Source: Candidatus Gastranaerophilales bacterium (GTDB taxonomy: Bacteria > Cyanobacteriota > Vampirovibrionia > Gastranaerophilales > JANQFW01). Taken from it: a DNA stretch of 33,152 nt. How positions within the stretch are numbered: position 1 is the stretch's first letter; the number at the start of each line of letters is the position of its first letter. Shown here in pieces: positions 1-7,931 of this stretch. The translations under genes were made by a program, and so were the position numbers. The notes beneath the pieces are model-generated. The model ran no database searches. It was not told the DNA's origin and worked only from the letters and a program-made list of their open reading frames with translations. The DNA lies in NCBI GenBank assembly GCA_028282645.1, contig JANQHM010000068.1, forward strand, positions 1 through 33,152, in the 5' to 3' direction.

Positions 1-363
1 CAACTCTCAAAAAATAAAAAATTATTTTAAGGCTAAAAATGTAAAGTATGCAGCCTGATTCGAATTTAATTGTCAAACATTAGTAGCTCGGAGTAATAAT
101 GGTTTGCAATGTTGATATAAATAATATATACTTAAATTTTAAACAGGAATTAAAGATAATTTAAAACCTGTTTTTTATTATCTATATTTATAAATTCATT
201 TTGTATTATAAAATTTTTCAGCTTCTGTTTTTCAGAAATTCTCAAACTCCGTGACGTGTTACATTTGACCTTTAAATTTTAAAAAAATAAAAAAAAAATA
301 AAAATAAGAAAGCCTAATATGCTATTATTATATATAGATAGAAGACAATTTTAGGAAGTAAAA
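1..363. other. Intergenic leader before def
   Basis: No convincing gene is visible in this stretch. It holds one terminator-like hairpin near 141-176, probably serving a gene left of the window, and an A-rich tract at 281-300. A TTGACC at 265-270 could be a -35 box, but no well-spaced -10 follows; TATTAT (323-328) and TATATA (331-336) are AT-rich candidates only. AGGAAG at 353-358 is the ribosome binding site of def. Confidence 0.5.
141..176 (+). terminator. Probable rho-independent terminator of an off-window gene
   Basis: AAACAGG (141-147) pairs with CCTGTTT (167-173) and is followed by a T-run. The 19-nt loop contains a smaller AATT/AATT pairing. The stem is short, so this is a moderate call. 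Confidence 0.5.
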
Positions 364-1011
364 ATGGCAGTATTAAGAATTGTAAGGTATGGCGAAGACA
401 TATTAAGACAACCAACAAAAGAAGTTAGCAAGATATCCTCAAAAATTAAAAAACTGGCTACAGATATGATAGAAACAATGTACGCTAATAACGGTGTAGG
501 TTTAGCAGCTACTCAGGTGGGCGAAAACTACAGAATGTTTGTAATTGATGTAGCTGAAGAAAATGAACCTGCTAACCCGTTGGTGTTTGTAAACCCCAAA
601 ATTGTAAAAAAATCTGATCCAATAAACAGTTACGAAGGCTGCTTAAGCTTTCCCGGCGCATATACAAACGTAAGAAGATATGCCAATATTGTGGTAAAAG
701 CAAAAGATTTAAAAGGAAAACCTTTTGTACTCGAAGCAACAGGCGGTTCCTTGCTTGCAATGGCAATACAACATGAAACAGACCACTTGAACGGCATTTT
801 ATTTGTTGATCACGCACGCAACAGATTTGAAACTAATAATGAGTTAATAAAACATAACCTGCCTTCAATAGACGATGAAAAGCTACTGAATGAAGATGAA
901 ATGGAAAATATAATTCAAATAGCAGAAGCTAAAGCAGCTGAAAAGGAAAAACAAAAAAAACTGCAAGAAGAACAAAATGCTCAAACAGTTACTATTGAAA
1001 ACCAAGAATAA
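364..1011 (+). CDS. def: Peptide deformylase
   Basis: Removes the N-formyl group from the initiator methionine of nascent proteins in the cytoplasm, using a bound metal ion. All three family motifs are present: GVGLAATQ (residues 44-51), EGCLS with metal ligand Cys93, and HETDH with His137, Glu138 and His141. The catalytic core ends near residue 160. About 50 further residues form a Lys/Glu/Gln-rich, probably helical tail that most deformylases lack. AGGAAG lies 5 nt upstream of the ATG. The gene starts an operon with fmt (19-nt gap), the enzyme that adds the formyl group, so both ends of the formyl-Met cycle are co-expressed. The family assignment is secure; a role for the tail is unknown. 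Confidence 0.97.
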   Translation: MAVLRIVRYGEDILRQPTKEVSKISSKIKKLATDMIETMYANNGVGLAATQVGENYRMFVIDVAEENEPANPLVFVNPKIVKKSDPINSYEGCLSFPGAYTNVRRYANIVVKAKDLKGKPFVLEATGGSLLAMAIQHETDHLNGILFVDHARNRFETNNELIKHNLPSIDDEKLLNEDEMENIIQIAEAKAAEKEKQKKLQEEQNAQTVTIENQE

Positions 1012-1030
1012 ATAAAAGTAGGGGGAAATT

Positions 1031-1972
1031 ATGAAAATCGTGTTTTTGGGCACACCGAAAATCGCTGTATCCTCTTTAAGATTCTTTATAGAAAAACAAG
1101 ATATAGAAGTTTTGGCTGTTATTACTCAACCTGACAGGCCTTCCGGAAGAGGAAAAAAGCTCACTCCGTCGCCTGTAAAGGTTTTGGCGCAAGAAAATAA
1201 CCTGAATGTTTATCAACCTTTATCTATTAAAAAAGATGAAGAATTAATAAATAAATTAAAGGATATGCAACCGGATGTATTTATTACCGTTGCATTTGGA
1301 CAAATTTTAAGCCAGGAAGTATTAAATATCCCAAGGCTGGGAGTTATTAACCTTCATGCCTCACTGCTACCAAAATACAGGGGTGCTAATCCGATTCAAT
1401 GGGCAATAATCAAAGGCGATAAAGTCACAGGTGTAACAGCTATGCTATCAACCATTGGTGTTGACGAAGGACCGATGCTAGTTAAAAAGGAAATAAAAAT
1501 TGATGAGAATATGAATTCTGAACAACTGGCTGAAAAAATTGCTGAAATGGGCCCGCAAGTACTTTATGATAGTATTATAGGCTTGGATAACAAATCTATA
1601 GTCCCTAAGCCTCAAAATCATCAAGAAGCCACACATTCCAAAAAGCTTAAAAAAGATGATAGCTGTATTAACTGGTCAGAAGATGCCCAAACCATACATA
1701 ACAAAATCAGGGGCATGTATCCGTGGCCCGGGACATATACATTAATGGGCGATCATCAAATAAAAATAATTGAATCTGAAGTAAAAAATGAAGAAAATAT
1801 TAAAAAAGCTGATCCTGGCGAAATAGTTGATATAATAAAAAGTGGAATTGAAATTGCAACAGGGTATGAAATCCTTGTTGTAAAGCAAGTTCAACCCCCG
1901 GGTAAAAAGGTTATGAATGCTGCTAGTTGGTGTAACGGCGCAAGAGTAAAGGTCGGGGATAAACTTCAATAG
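1031..1972 (+). CDS. fmt: Methionyl-tRNA formyltransferase
   Basis: Transfers a formyl group from 10-formyl-tetrahydrofolate to initiator Met-tRNA. The N-terminal Rossmann-type domain carries the catalytic triad: Asn107 and His109 in VINLHASLLPKYRGANP, and Asp145 in GVDEGPML. The C-terminal ~105 residues match the OB-like tRNA-binding domain. At 313 aa the length is normal for Fmt. A GGGGGA ribosome site lies 4-5 nt before the ATG. It sits 19 nt after def and 35 nt before the zinc peptidase, all on the same strand with no terminator between them. Confidence 0.97.
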   Translation: MKIVFLGTPKIAVSSLRFFIEKQDIEVLAVITQPDRPSGRGKKLTPSPVKVLAQENNLNVYQPLSIKKDEELINKLKDMQPDVFITVAFGQILSQEVLNIPRLGVINLHASLLPKYRGANPIQWAIIKGDKVTGVTAMLSTIGVDEGPMLVKKEIKIDENMNSEQLAEKIAEMGPQVLYDSIIGLDNKSIVPKPQNHQEATHSKKLKKDDSCINWSEDAQTIHNKIRGMYPWPGTYTLMGDHQIKIIESEVKNEENIKKADPGEIVDIIKSGIEIATGYEILVVKQVQPPGKKVMNAASWCNGARVKVGDKLQ

Positions 1973-2007
1973 TTATTAAAAAAAAGAAAAAAGGAGGATA
2001 ATAATAA

Positions 2008-2724
2008 ATGTTTTATGATCCTATCTATATGATGCTGGCAATAGTAGGAATGGCGTTGGTTTTTATACCGCAAATGCTTGTAAAAAGTACGTACTCTAAG
2101 TACTCAAAGGTAAGGAGTTCAACCGGCATGACCGGTGCCCAAGTTGCAGAGTCAATTTTGCGAGATAACGGTATATATGATGTTAGAGTTGAGCCGATTC
2201 AAGGAGAGCTGACAGATCATTATGATCCGTCTGATAAAGTAATAAAGCTCTCTGAAAATGTATACGGCACAAACTCTATTGCGGCCCAGGGTGTTGCCGC
2301 GCACGAAGTTGGACATGCCATACAGGACAGTAAAGGATATTTACCTATGAAAATGAGAGCGGGCTTTTTTCCGCTTGTAAACCTGGGGCAATTTTTAGGC
2401 CCATTGTTATTAATGGCGGGTCTTGGCTTAAGATTCTTTTTGCATACCGGCTTTGGCGGATTGGTTGATCTTCTTGCTTTAATAGGTATTGCTATGTATG
2501 GTTCTGTTGTGTTATTTCATATTATTACACTTCCCGTAGAATTAAATGCAAGCTTTAGAGCTGTAAAAGCACTTGCCAACGGCGGTTATGTTGTAGATGA
2601 TGAAATTGTCGGTGCTAAAAAAGTTCTTTCTGCAGCAGCTCTAACTTATGTAGCTACTGCTCTTTATGCCCTAATGGAACTACTTTACTGGATATGGGTA
2701 TTTTTTGGAAGAAGCAGAGAGTAA
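2008..2724 (+). CDS. YugP-type neutral zinc metallopeptidase, membrane bound
   Basis: A 238-aa protein of the zinc peptidase family found downstream of def/fmt in many bacteria (YugP, peptidase_2). The zinc motif HEVGH lies at residues 99-103 (AAHEVGHAIQD), followed by the proline/glycine-rich segment usual for the family. A hydrophobic helix at about residues 7-25, a long hydrophobic block at about 125-185 and a C-terminal one at about 210-235 indicate an integral membrane protein. GGAGGA lies 9 nt upstream of the ATG. It is the last gene of the def-fmt operon, and repeat R2-a begins 49 nt after its stop. The substrate is not known from sequence. Confidence 0.9.
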   Translation: MFYDPIYMMLAIVGMALVFIPQMLVKSTYSKYSKVRSSTGMTGAQVAESILRDNGIYDVRVEPIQGELTDHYDPSDKVIKLSENVYGTNSIAAQGVAAHEVGHAIQDSKGYLPMKMRAGFFPLVNLGQFLGPLLLMAGLGLRFFLHTGFGGLVDLLALIGIAMYGSVVLFHIITLPVELNASFRAVKALANGGYVVDDEIVGAKKVLSAAALTYVATALYALMELLYWIWVFFGRSRE

Positions 2725-2773
2725 AAATATAAATTCTAATTTTAACATGATGAAAGAACACTCTGATATTAAC

Positions 2774-2879
2774 TATACTAACTCTAAAATACTTTTCAGA
2801 TTATTCAATCATGCAAAAGTTAATAAAATAAACTATTCTATGAAAAGAGTAATCTGAAATTTAATTGAGAACCAGTATA
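2774..2879 (+). repeat. R2-a, full-length 106-bp intergenic repeat
   Basis: By hand alignment this copy matches R2-b (7977-8082, opposite strand) without gaps at about 90 of 106 positions, and the first 29 bases are identical. It opens with TATACTAACTCT and closes with AGAACCAGTATA, which are imperfect terminal inverted repeats. TTTCAGATTA (2794-2803) pairs perfectly with TAATCTGAAA (2850-2859). It starts 49 nt after the stop of the zinc peptidase, in the same orientation. It could be a MITE-like element or a conserved 3'-UTR RNA structure. Confidence 0.75.
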
Positions 2880-2989
2880 ATATAATATAGGGTGTTTTTT
2901 TGATATGGGAATAGCAATTTTTTATTATTTTTTGTTTTTATAATTATAGGAATATATTTTTAGGAAGTAATAAAAAGTTGTTAAATTTT

Positions 2990-3087
2990 GGTAGTGGTTG
3001 GTTAAGTACTGATGCTTACAAGTAAACTCAAATTATATCAAAAGCTTACAGCGATGCCATAAGATAAGAAAGGTGATGACCATCACC
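2990..3087 (+). repeat. R1-a, full-length REP-like palindromic repeat
   Basis: Runs from GGTAGTGG through a TACTGATGCTTACAAGTAAA block and a second GCTTACA to a terminal hairpin GGTGATGACCATCACC (3072-3087). Near-identical copies lie at 15339-15431 and 29977-30069. It ends 44 nt upstream of the next start codon, so it could affect that leader, or it may be a passive mobile repeat. Confidence 0.8.
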
Positions 3088-3131
3088 TAAATTTTTATTC
3101 TGATTCAAAAATTAAATTAAGGATATATGCA

Positions 3132-3647
3132 ATGACATACTTAAAAACACAGGACGTTCTACACGCGTCAAGTGATAATAGAAATCCTTATAGTACAGAA
3201 AGTACCGGACTTTGTAAAGCAAGTGGACAAAGCATTTTTAAATCTTCTTACTATGGAGATAATGCTTGGTACTACAATAATTATAATAACCCTTATTTTG
3301 AGTATAGTTATGATAATACTTATTTTGCCCCTGGCTCAGACGATGATGAAGATAGCTTTGATGATAAATGCCTTTGTCGTAAACATAAAAATTCGGGTTT
3401 ATTTGAAGAGTTTGGTGAATCAGCAGACCATGCCTTGAATAAGCATATTGTATCTCCGATTAAAGATGGTGTAGATACTGTAGCAGATTTTGAAGACTCT
3501 ATTTCAGAGCGCATAAGCGGAACCGGTAAAGATATATGGAATGAAACTAAACAAGTCGGAAATACTTTTATAGTTAACCCTATTAAAGGTATAGGAAAAG
3601 GTCTTGGTACTATTGCCGATGCTATAGTAAGCCCTTTTACATGTTGA
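3132..3647 (+). CDS. Unrecognised protein with Tyr/Asn-rich N-terminus and IV(S/N)PIK repeats
   Basis: I do not recognise this 171-aa protein. Residues 35-65 are rich in Tyr and Asn (for example YYGDNAWYYNNYNNPYFEY), followed by an acidic patch (DDDEDSFDD, about 70-78) and a CLC pair. The C-terminal half holds two related segments, IVSPIKDGVDTVAD (106-119) and IVNPIKGIGKGLGTIAD (about 147-163), then a third IVSPF and a terminal Cys. These Gly-spaced amphipathic stretches resemble membrane-interacting helices. There is no signal peptide. AAGGAT precedes the ATG by about 8 nt. The following gene on the same strand has a similar Tyr-rich N-terminus, so the two may work or be exported together. 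A real gene is likely; the function is unknown. Confidence 0.75.
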   Translation: MTYLKTQDVLHASSDNRNPYSTESTGLCKASGQSIFKSSYYGDNAWYYNNYNNPYFEYSYDNTYFAPGSDDDEDSFDDKCLCRKHKNSGLFEEFGESADHALNKHIVSPIKDGVDTVADFEDSISERISGTGKDIWNETKQVGNTFIVNPIKGIGKGLGTIADAIVSPFTC

Positions 3648-3769
3648 TTGAGGCTGATGGTCATAATTTTTTTGTTTATTTTTTTAATTTGAGCAATTTT
3701 TCAGATTTAAATGTTTTTATAAAGATGTGGGGAATAAACAAACAGTAAGGGAATTTTCGGGAGGATATA

Positions 3770-4711
3770 ATGTCTTATTATAATGCAGGATTTTATAACA
3801 CGGGTGTGTACCCTTATCAAGGAATGCCTCAATATGAATATCCGGTTAATAGCTGGCAATCGCAAGATGGATTGGATAATACTTATCAATCTTTATTTTC
3901 GAACAGTCGCAGTCTTTTAGATCAACCGGTATATCCAAAGCCAGAATATACACCATTTTCATTTACTCAATCTCAGCCTGCAATTACGGCAAGACGCTCT
4001 CAAAAACCTCAAGCAAATAAAAGCTCATATGATGATAATCGTTCTTTGTTTGAAAAAGAAATGCTAGCACTTGACAAAAGAAACCGTTATTTTTCTAATT
4101 ATTTTGACAGCTCCTCATCCGGGCTATCCACTGCATCGTGTAGCGATATTATGACCCCACAACTGGCAGCGGCAATATTAAAATATAACTTTAAGCTCCT
4201 GGACACTGCATTAGGTGAAAAAAGAAACGGCGTTTTTAACAAAGAAGACTTAAAGACTATTGCCAATAAGAAGAATAATAAGGGTTTACCCCAAAATTTA
4301 AAAGATGCTGCCAAATACTTGCTAGATAACGAAGCTGTATTTAATCAGATTGACTCTGAATGTAATGGTGAGACAGACGGCCTTATTAGTATGGAAGATT
4401 TGAAAAAATATTTTGGAGAGATGAGTATTAAAGAAGCTGCTCAAGTATTACTGGATCATATTAGGACTTTAGATACAGCTGACCCTGAAGGTGCTAAAAA
4501 AGACGATAAATTTGGCAAAAATGATTTAAAATCTATTGCAAATGATAAAAATGCGATAAAAGAGTTAAAAAAAGCTGCAAATTTATTCTTGAAGAATCAA
4601 TCAGCATATAATATTATAGATTCAGCATTAAACGGCAAAGTCGATGGTAATGTGGTAAAAGGAGACTTAGAAAAAGCTATTAAGGATGATCTTTTAAAAT
4701 CATTTGAATAA
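3770..4711 (+). CDS. Protein with four EF-hand-like loops in two tandem repeats
   Basis: A 313-aa protein. The first ~120 residues are low-complexity and rich in Tyr, Gln, Pro and Ser. Residues ~130-213 and ~220-305 are two copies of one ~85-residue module. Each copy carries two loops of the pattern D-(S/T)-x(5-12)-(D/N)-(G/D)-x(5-6)-D-L, at about 145-161, 195-211, 235-252 and 284-300 (for example DSECNGETDGLISMEDL). Each pair of loops is separated by an Ala/Leu-rich LKDAAKYLLDN-type helix. This recalls calcium-binding EF-hands and the repeats of some type III-secreted plant-pathogen proteins, but the loops are longer than canonical ones, so metal binding is inferred. GGGAGG lies 5 nt before the ATG, and a strong terminator follows. 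Confidence 0.8.
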   Translation: MSYYNAGFYNTGVYPYQGMPQYEYPVNSWQSQDGLDNTYQSLFSNSRSLLDQPVYPKPEYTPFSFTQSQPAITARRSQKPQANKSSYDDNRSLFEKEMLALDKRNRYFSNYFDSSSSGLSTASCSDIMTPQLAAAILKYNFKLLDTALGEKRNGVFNKEDLKTIANKKNNKGLPQNLKDAAKYLLDNEAVFNQIDSECNGETDGLISMEDLKKYFGEMSIKEAAQVLLDHIRTLDTADPEGAKKDDKFGKNDLKSIANDKNAIKELKKAANLFLKNQSAYNIIDSALNGKVDGNVVKGDLEKAIKDDLLKSFE

Positions 4712-4740
4712 CTTCAAATAAGAACCCATATATATATATA

Positions 4741-4778
4741 AAAAAGAGTATTGAACTAAACGACTAATACTCTTTTTT
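4741..4778 (+). terminator. Rho-independent terminator
   Basis: AAAAAGAGTATT (4741-4752) pairs with AATACTCTTTTT (4766-4777), with a 13-nt loop and flanking A- and T-runs. It can work on either strand and so may serve both the EF-hand-like gene (+) and dapA (-). The group II intron relic begins a few bases later. Confidence 0.85.
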
Positions 4779-4784
4779 ATTGTG

Positions 4785-4921
4785 GTTCGCCCGACATGGG
4801 CAGTAGCTAGGCGATGCAAGCTTTAACAAGACAGCTTCTTAAATCATTGAACCGCCTTATACGGAAGCGTACGTACGATAGTATGAGAGGTCGGCGGTGT
4901 TATTCACCGCCTCTACTCGAT
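4785..4921 (+). mobile_element. Decayed group II intron fragment (domains V and VI, no ORF)
   Basis: The segment from about 4848 matches the end of a group II intron. ACCGCCTTATACG-GAAG-CGTA-CG-TACGATAGT folds as domain V with a GAAG tetraloop and the expected 2-nt CG bulge. GAGGTCGGCGGTG / CACCGCCTC is domain VI, followed by the typical end CTACTCGAT. Compared with the usual pattern (CCGCCGTATACG..TACGGTGG), domain V has three lost pairs, so the intron is probably dead. No reverse transcriptase remains. GCCCGACATGGGC just upstream may be another intron hairpin. The fragment directly follows a terminator, a site preferred by group IIC introns. The 5' boundary is uncertain. Confidence 0.75.
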
Positions 4922-4937
4922 TTATCATTAAAAACTT

Positions 4938-5825
4938 TTATTTATAGTTTTTATAAACCTTTAAAAGATCTTGTTTTTCCAGTTCATTCATTGGAATTAA
5001 AGGTAATCTTACATAATCAGAAATAACGCCTAAGTCTGCTAAAGCTGCTTTTACCGGTACCGGATTCGGACACATAAATATGGCTTTGAATAACGGATAT
5101 GCGTTATGATGCAGTTCAGCAGCCTTTTTTACATTACCTTTTTTAAATTCAGCAATCATTTCATTTATTTGCTTTCCAATTAAATGAGAAGCTACACTAA
5201 CAACACCATGAGCTCCTAATGATAACATTGGTAAAGTTAAGCTGTCATCACCGCTGTAAACAGCAAAATCATCAGGGCATTTGCTTATTATTTCCGTTAC
5301 TAAATCTAAATTAGCGTTACTTTGCTTTACTGCAACAATATTATCAAACTTATAAGCTAACTCAGCTATAGTTCCGGGATTCATATTAATTCCGGTTCGG
5401 CTGGGAATGTTATAAAGTACTATAGGAAGATTAGTAGCTTCGGCAATTTTACTGAAGTGTTCAACCAGACCTTCTTGAAAAGGTTTATTGTAATATGGTA
5501 CAACAGATAATATAGCATCTGCACCCGCTTTGGTTACTTCTTTTGTCATTTCTACAGCTGTTTTTGTGCAGTTAGAGCCTGCACCCATTAAAATTTTAGC
5601 TTTATTTCCAATAGCTTTTTTTACAATTTTTAATAATTCAAGCTCTTCCGCATGTGTCAATGTAGGGGACTCGCCTGTTGTGCCTGCAATAAGTATGCAG
5701 TCGGTGCCGGTTTCTACTAAGTGTGCTGCAAGTATTTCAGCGCCTTTGTAGTCTACCTCCAAATCTTTTGTAAAAGGAGTAGCCATTGCCGTAATAACTT
5801 CTCCTGCATTATATCTTAATGTCAT
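4938..5825 (-). CDS. dapA: 4-hydroxy-tetrahydrodipicolinate synthase
   Basis: Condenses pyruvate with aspartate semialdehyde, the first committed step to diaminopimelate and lysine. The (beta/alpha)8 barrel has all key residues: GTTGES (48-53), the Tyr of VPYYNKP (about 111-112), YNIPSRTG with Tyr138 and Arg143, and the Schiff-base Lys167 in VAVKQSN. At 295 aa the length is standard. AGGGAG lies 7 nt upstream of the ATG. It is the third gene of a dapB-asd-dapA operon, 19 nt after asd. No lysine riboswitch was seen upstream of the operon. Confidence 0.98.
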   Translation of the reverse strand: MTLRYNAGEVITAMATPFTKDLEVDYKGAEILAAHLVETGTDCILIAGTTGESPTLTHAEELELLKIVKKAIGNKAKILMGAGSNCTKTAVEMTKEVTKAGADAILSVVPYYNKPFQEGLVEHFSKIAEATNLPIVLYNIPSRTGINMNPGTIAELAYKFDNIVAVKQSNANLDLVTEIISKCPDDFAVYSGDDSLTLPMLSLGAHGVVSVASHLIGKQINEMIAEFKKGNVKKAAELHHNAYPLFKAIFMCPNPVPVKAALADLGVISDYVRLPLIPMNELEKQDLLKVYKNYK

Positions 5826-5844
5826 TTAAAAACTCCCTTAAATT

Positions 5845-6873
5845 TTATACAACTACCCTTACTAAACCCATTTCAACCAATTTTTCAGCTATTCTAACGG
5901 TATTTAATGCCGCTCCGATTCTTAAATTGTCACCTACTACCCACATAGATATACCGTTATCAAACGCTAAATCTTTTCTGATTCTGCCCACGAATACAGG
6001 ATCTTTATATGCAGCATCTATTGGGGTCGGAAATTCGTAGTTAGCAGGATTATCATCTATTACTACTCCATATGATTCTTTTAAGATTTCTCTTGCTTTT
6101 TCAGGGCTCAAAGGTTTTTCAAACTCGATAGTTACAGCTTCACTATGGCTTCTGTATACAGGTACTCTTACTGCAGTAGCAGAAATAGGTGTTTCTTCTG
6201 GTAAATGTAGTATTTTTTTAGTTTCGTTTACCAGTTTCATTTCTTCTTTTGTATAATCATTATCTAAGAAAACATCAATCTGAGGAACGAGATTAAACCC
6301 TATCGGTTTTTTAAAAGCTTTGTTTTCAAAATTTTCATCTTTCAATGCAGCTTTTGTATTATCTGTTAATTCATCTATAGCATCTTTACCCCCACCGCTA
6401 ACAGATTGATATGTGCTTACTATAACTCTTCTAATACCTGCTGCTTCATGTAAAGGCTTTAATACAAGCATTAATTGAGATGTTGAACAGTTAGGATTTG
6501 CAATAATTCCTTTATGATTTTTTAAATCTTCATCATTAACACCTGCAATAACTAACGGAACATCCTTCTCCATTCTGAATAAACTTGTATTGTCCACAAC
6601 AACAGCACCTCTTTTAACGGCTTCAGGTGCGAGTAATTTACTGGTACCGGCTCCTGCTGAGGATAATACAATATCTACACCTTCAAACGCATCAGGGCTG
6701 GCTTCTTCTATTTTATATATTTTACCTGCAAATTTTATATCTTTGCCGGTACTTCTGGCACTGGCCAAAAATTTAATTGAATTAAATTTAAAATTTCTTT
6801 CCTCTAAAATACTCAAAATTTCTGAACCGACTACACCGGTTGCTCCTAATACCGCAATATTTGGGTTATTCAT
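5845..6873 (-). CDS. asd: Aspartate-semialdehyde dehydrogenase
   Basis: Reduces aspartyl phosphate to aspartate semialdehyde with NADPH, supplying the substrate of DapA and of the threonine/methionine branch. The dinucleotide motif GATGVVG is at residues 10-16, the nucleophile Cys129 in ANPNCSTSQ and the catalytic His243 in YRSHSEA. At 342 aa it fits the shorter asd type found in Gram-positives and cyanobacteria rather than the ~370-aa E. coli type. It lies 48 nt after dapB and 19 nt before dapA on the same strand. Confidence 0.98.
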   Translation of the reverse strand: MNNPNIAVLGATGVVGSEILSILEERNFKFNSIKFLASARSTGKDIKFAGKIYKIEEASPDAFEGVDIVLSSAGAGTSKLLAPEAVKRGAVVVDNTSLFRMEKDVPLVIAGVNDEDLKNHKGIIANPNCSTSQLMLVLKPLHEAAGIRRVIVSTYQSVSGGGKDAIDELTDNTKAALKDENFENKAFKKPIGFNLVPQIDVFLDNDYTKEEMKLVNETKKILHLPEETPISATAVRVPVYRSHSEAVTIEFEKPLSPEKAREILKESYGVVIDDNPANYEFPTPIDAAYKDPVFVGRIRKDLAFDNGISMWVVGDNLRIGAALNTVRIAEKLVEMGLVRVVV

Positions 6874-6921
6874 ATTTAAATCCTTCTCTTACCTTATATA
6901 ATAATTTGGAAATTATTTTTT

Positions 6922-7734
6922 TTAAAGAAGTTTTTCTAATCCGTAAACAAATTCCTCTTTTTTCATAATTTCTTTGAGCGCATGTACAACACCCGGCATA
7001 AAGCTTGTTCGATCAAATGAATCGTGCCTTATAGTTAAAGCTTGGCCTTTTCCTCCAAAAATAACTTCCTGATGCGCAACAAATCCAGGGAGCCTTACGC
7101 TGTGAATATGAATATTCGATTCTGTAAGACCGCCCCTGGAACCTTTAAGCGTTTCGGTTTCTGCGCAATTGTCCTTGCCGAATTTCTTTTGAGCCTCGCT
7201 CATCATTTGCGCTGTTTTAATAGCTGTTCCGGAAGGTGCGTCTTTTTTCTTGTTATGATGTGTTTCTATAATTTCCGCATTATCCATATATTCTGCAGCT
7301 TTTTGTGCAAACATCATCATTAAGACTGCACCTATTGCAAAGTTTGGAGCAATTAAAGTACCTATTTTTTTACTATTTGCAAGGTCTTTAATTTCATCCA
7401 GCTTCGCTTCTGACAGGCCGGTTGTTCCAATTACCGGTCTTGCTCCGCATTCAATTATTTCTTTTGTATGCTTGTATACTAAGTCCGGGGTAGTAAAATC
7501 AACAACTGCCTGAGCCTTACTATTTTTAACAGACTCTTTTAAGTTATCGGATATATTTACTCCGCAAGATTTATTTTCTACTATTTCACCTATGTCTTTT
7601 CCTAGATTACAAACATCGATTGCAGCTACTAATTCTAAATTTGAATCTTCGTTAACAGCTTTTATAACTTCTTGCCCCATTTTTCCGCAAGCACCGCTAA
7701 CAGCTACTTTAATTTTCTGGCTTGATTCTGACAT
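6922..7734 (-). CDS. dapB: 4-hydroxy-tetrahydrodipicolinate reductase
   Basis: Performs the NAD(P)H-dependent step after DapA. It has the N-terminal motif SGACGKMGQ (about 13-21), the GTTGLS loop and the catalytic/substrate-binding HHNKKKDAPSGTA segment in the middle of the chain. At 270 aa it is full length. AGAGGAAA lies 7 nt before the ATG. It is the first gene of the dap operon, with a 400-bp upstream gap holding a partial R1 repeat close to its leader. Confidence 0.98.
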   Translation of the reverse strand: MSESSQKIKVAVSGACGKMGQEVIKAVNEDSNLELVAAIDVCNLGKDIGEIVENKSCGVNISDNLKESVKNSKAQAVVDFTTPDLVYKHTKEIIECGARPVIGTTGLSEAKLDEIKDLANSKKIGTLIAPNFAIGAVLMMMFAQKAAEYMDNAEIIETHHNKKKDAPSGTAIKTAQMMSEAQKKFGKDNCAETETLKGSRGGLTESNIHIHSVRLPGFVAHQEVIFGGKGQALTIRHDSFDRTSFMPGVVHALKEIMKKEEFVYGLEKLL

Positions 7735-7803
7735 TGTAAAATTTCCTCTTTATTTAAATTTTCGACTTTACCTCATATTGGTATTTTTATAAATAAACTT
7801 TAC

Positions 7804-7836
7804 TGTGATGAGATAAAAAAAGTGATGACAATCACC
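7804..7836 (+). repeat. R1-d, partial copy of repeat R1
   Basis: GTGATGAGATAAAAAAAGTG and the adjoining ATGACAATCACC correspond to the last ~35 bases of R1-a, including a shortened version of its terminal hairpin (GTGAT/ATCAC). The rest of the element is absent. It lies about 70 nt upstream of dapB, so it would be in or near the dapB leader. Confidence 0.5.
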
Positions 7837-7931
7837 CTTATATTAAATATTGTCCATTCTAAATATAATGTTTCAATGGTAATTTAAAAAAATTTTATAA
7901 AACTTAGTTTCTTTTGAAAAATTATTTATAT

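Larger units (their letters stand above)
2725..3131. other. 407-bp intergenic region with repeats R2-a and R1-a
   Basis: No gene is visible. The region holds a full R2 copy (2774-2879) after the zinc-peptidase stop and a full R1 copy (2990-3087) just before the next gene. A GTATAATATAATATAG stretch at 2875-2890 could act as a -10 region, but no good -35 is placed upstream. The 110 bp between the repeats show nothing recognisable. Confidence 0.6.

Noticed and set aside
4814-5026. 70-codon frame over the intron relic
   Set aside because: It runs through domain V/VI of the intron fragment and into the 3' end of dapA in the opposite strand.
7735-7930. Lysine riboswitch upstream of dapB
   Set aside because: The leader has none of the conserved stems or the length of a lysine riboswitch; only the partial R1 hairpin is present.
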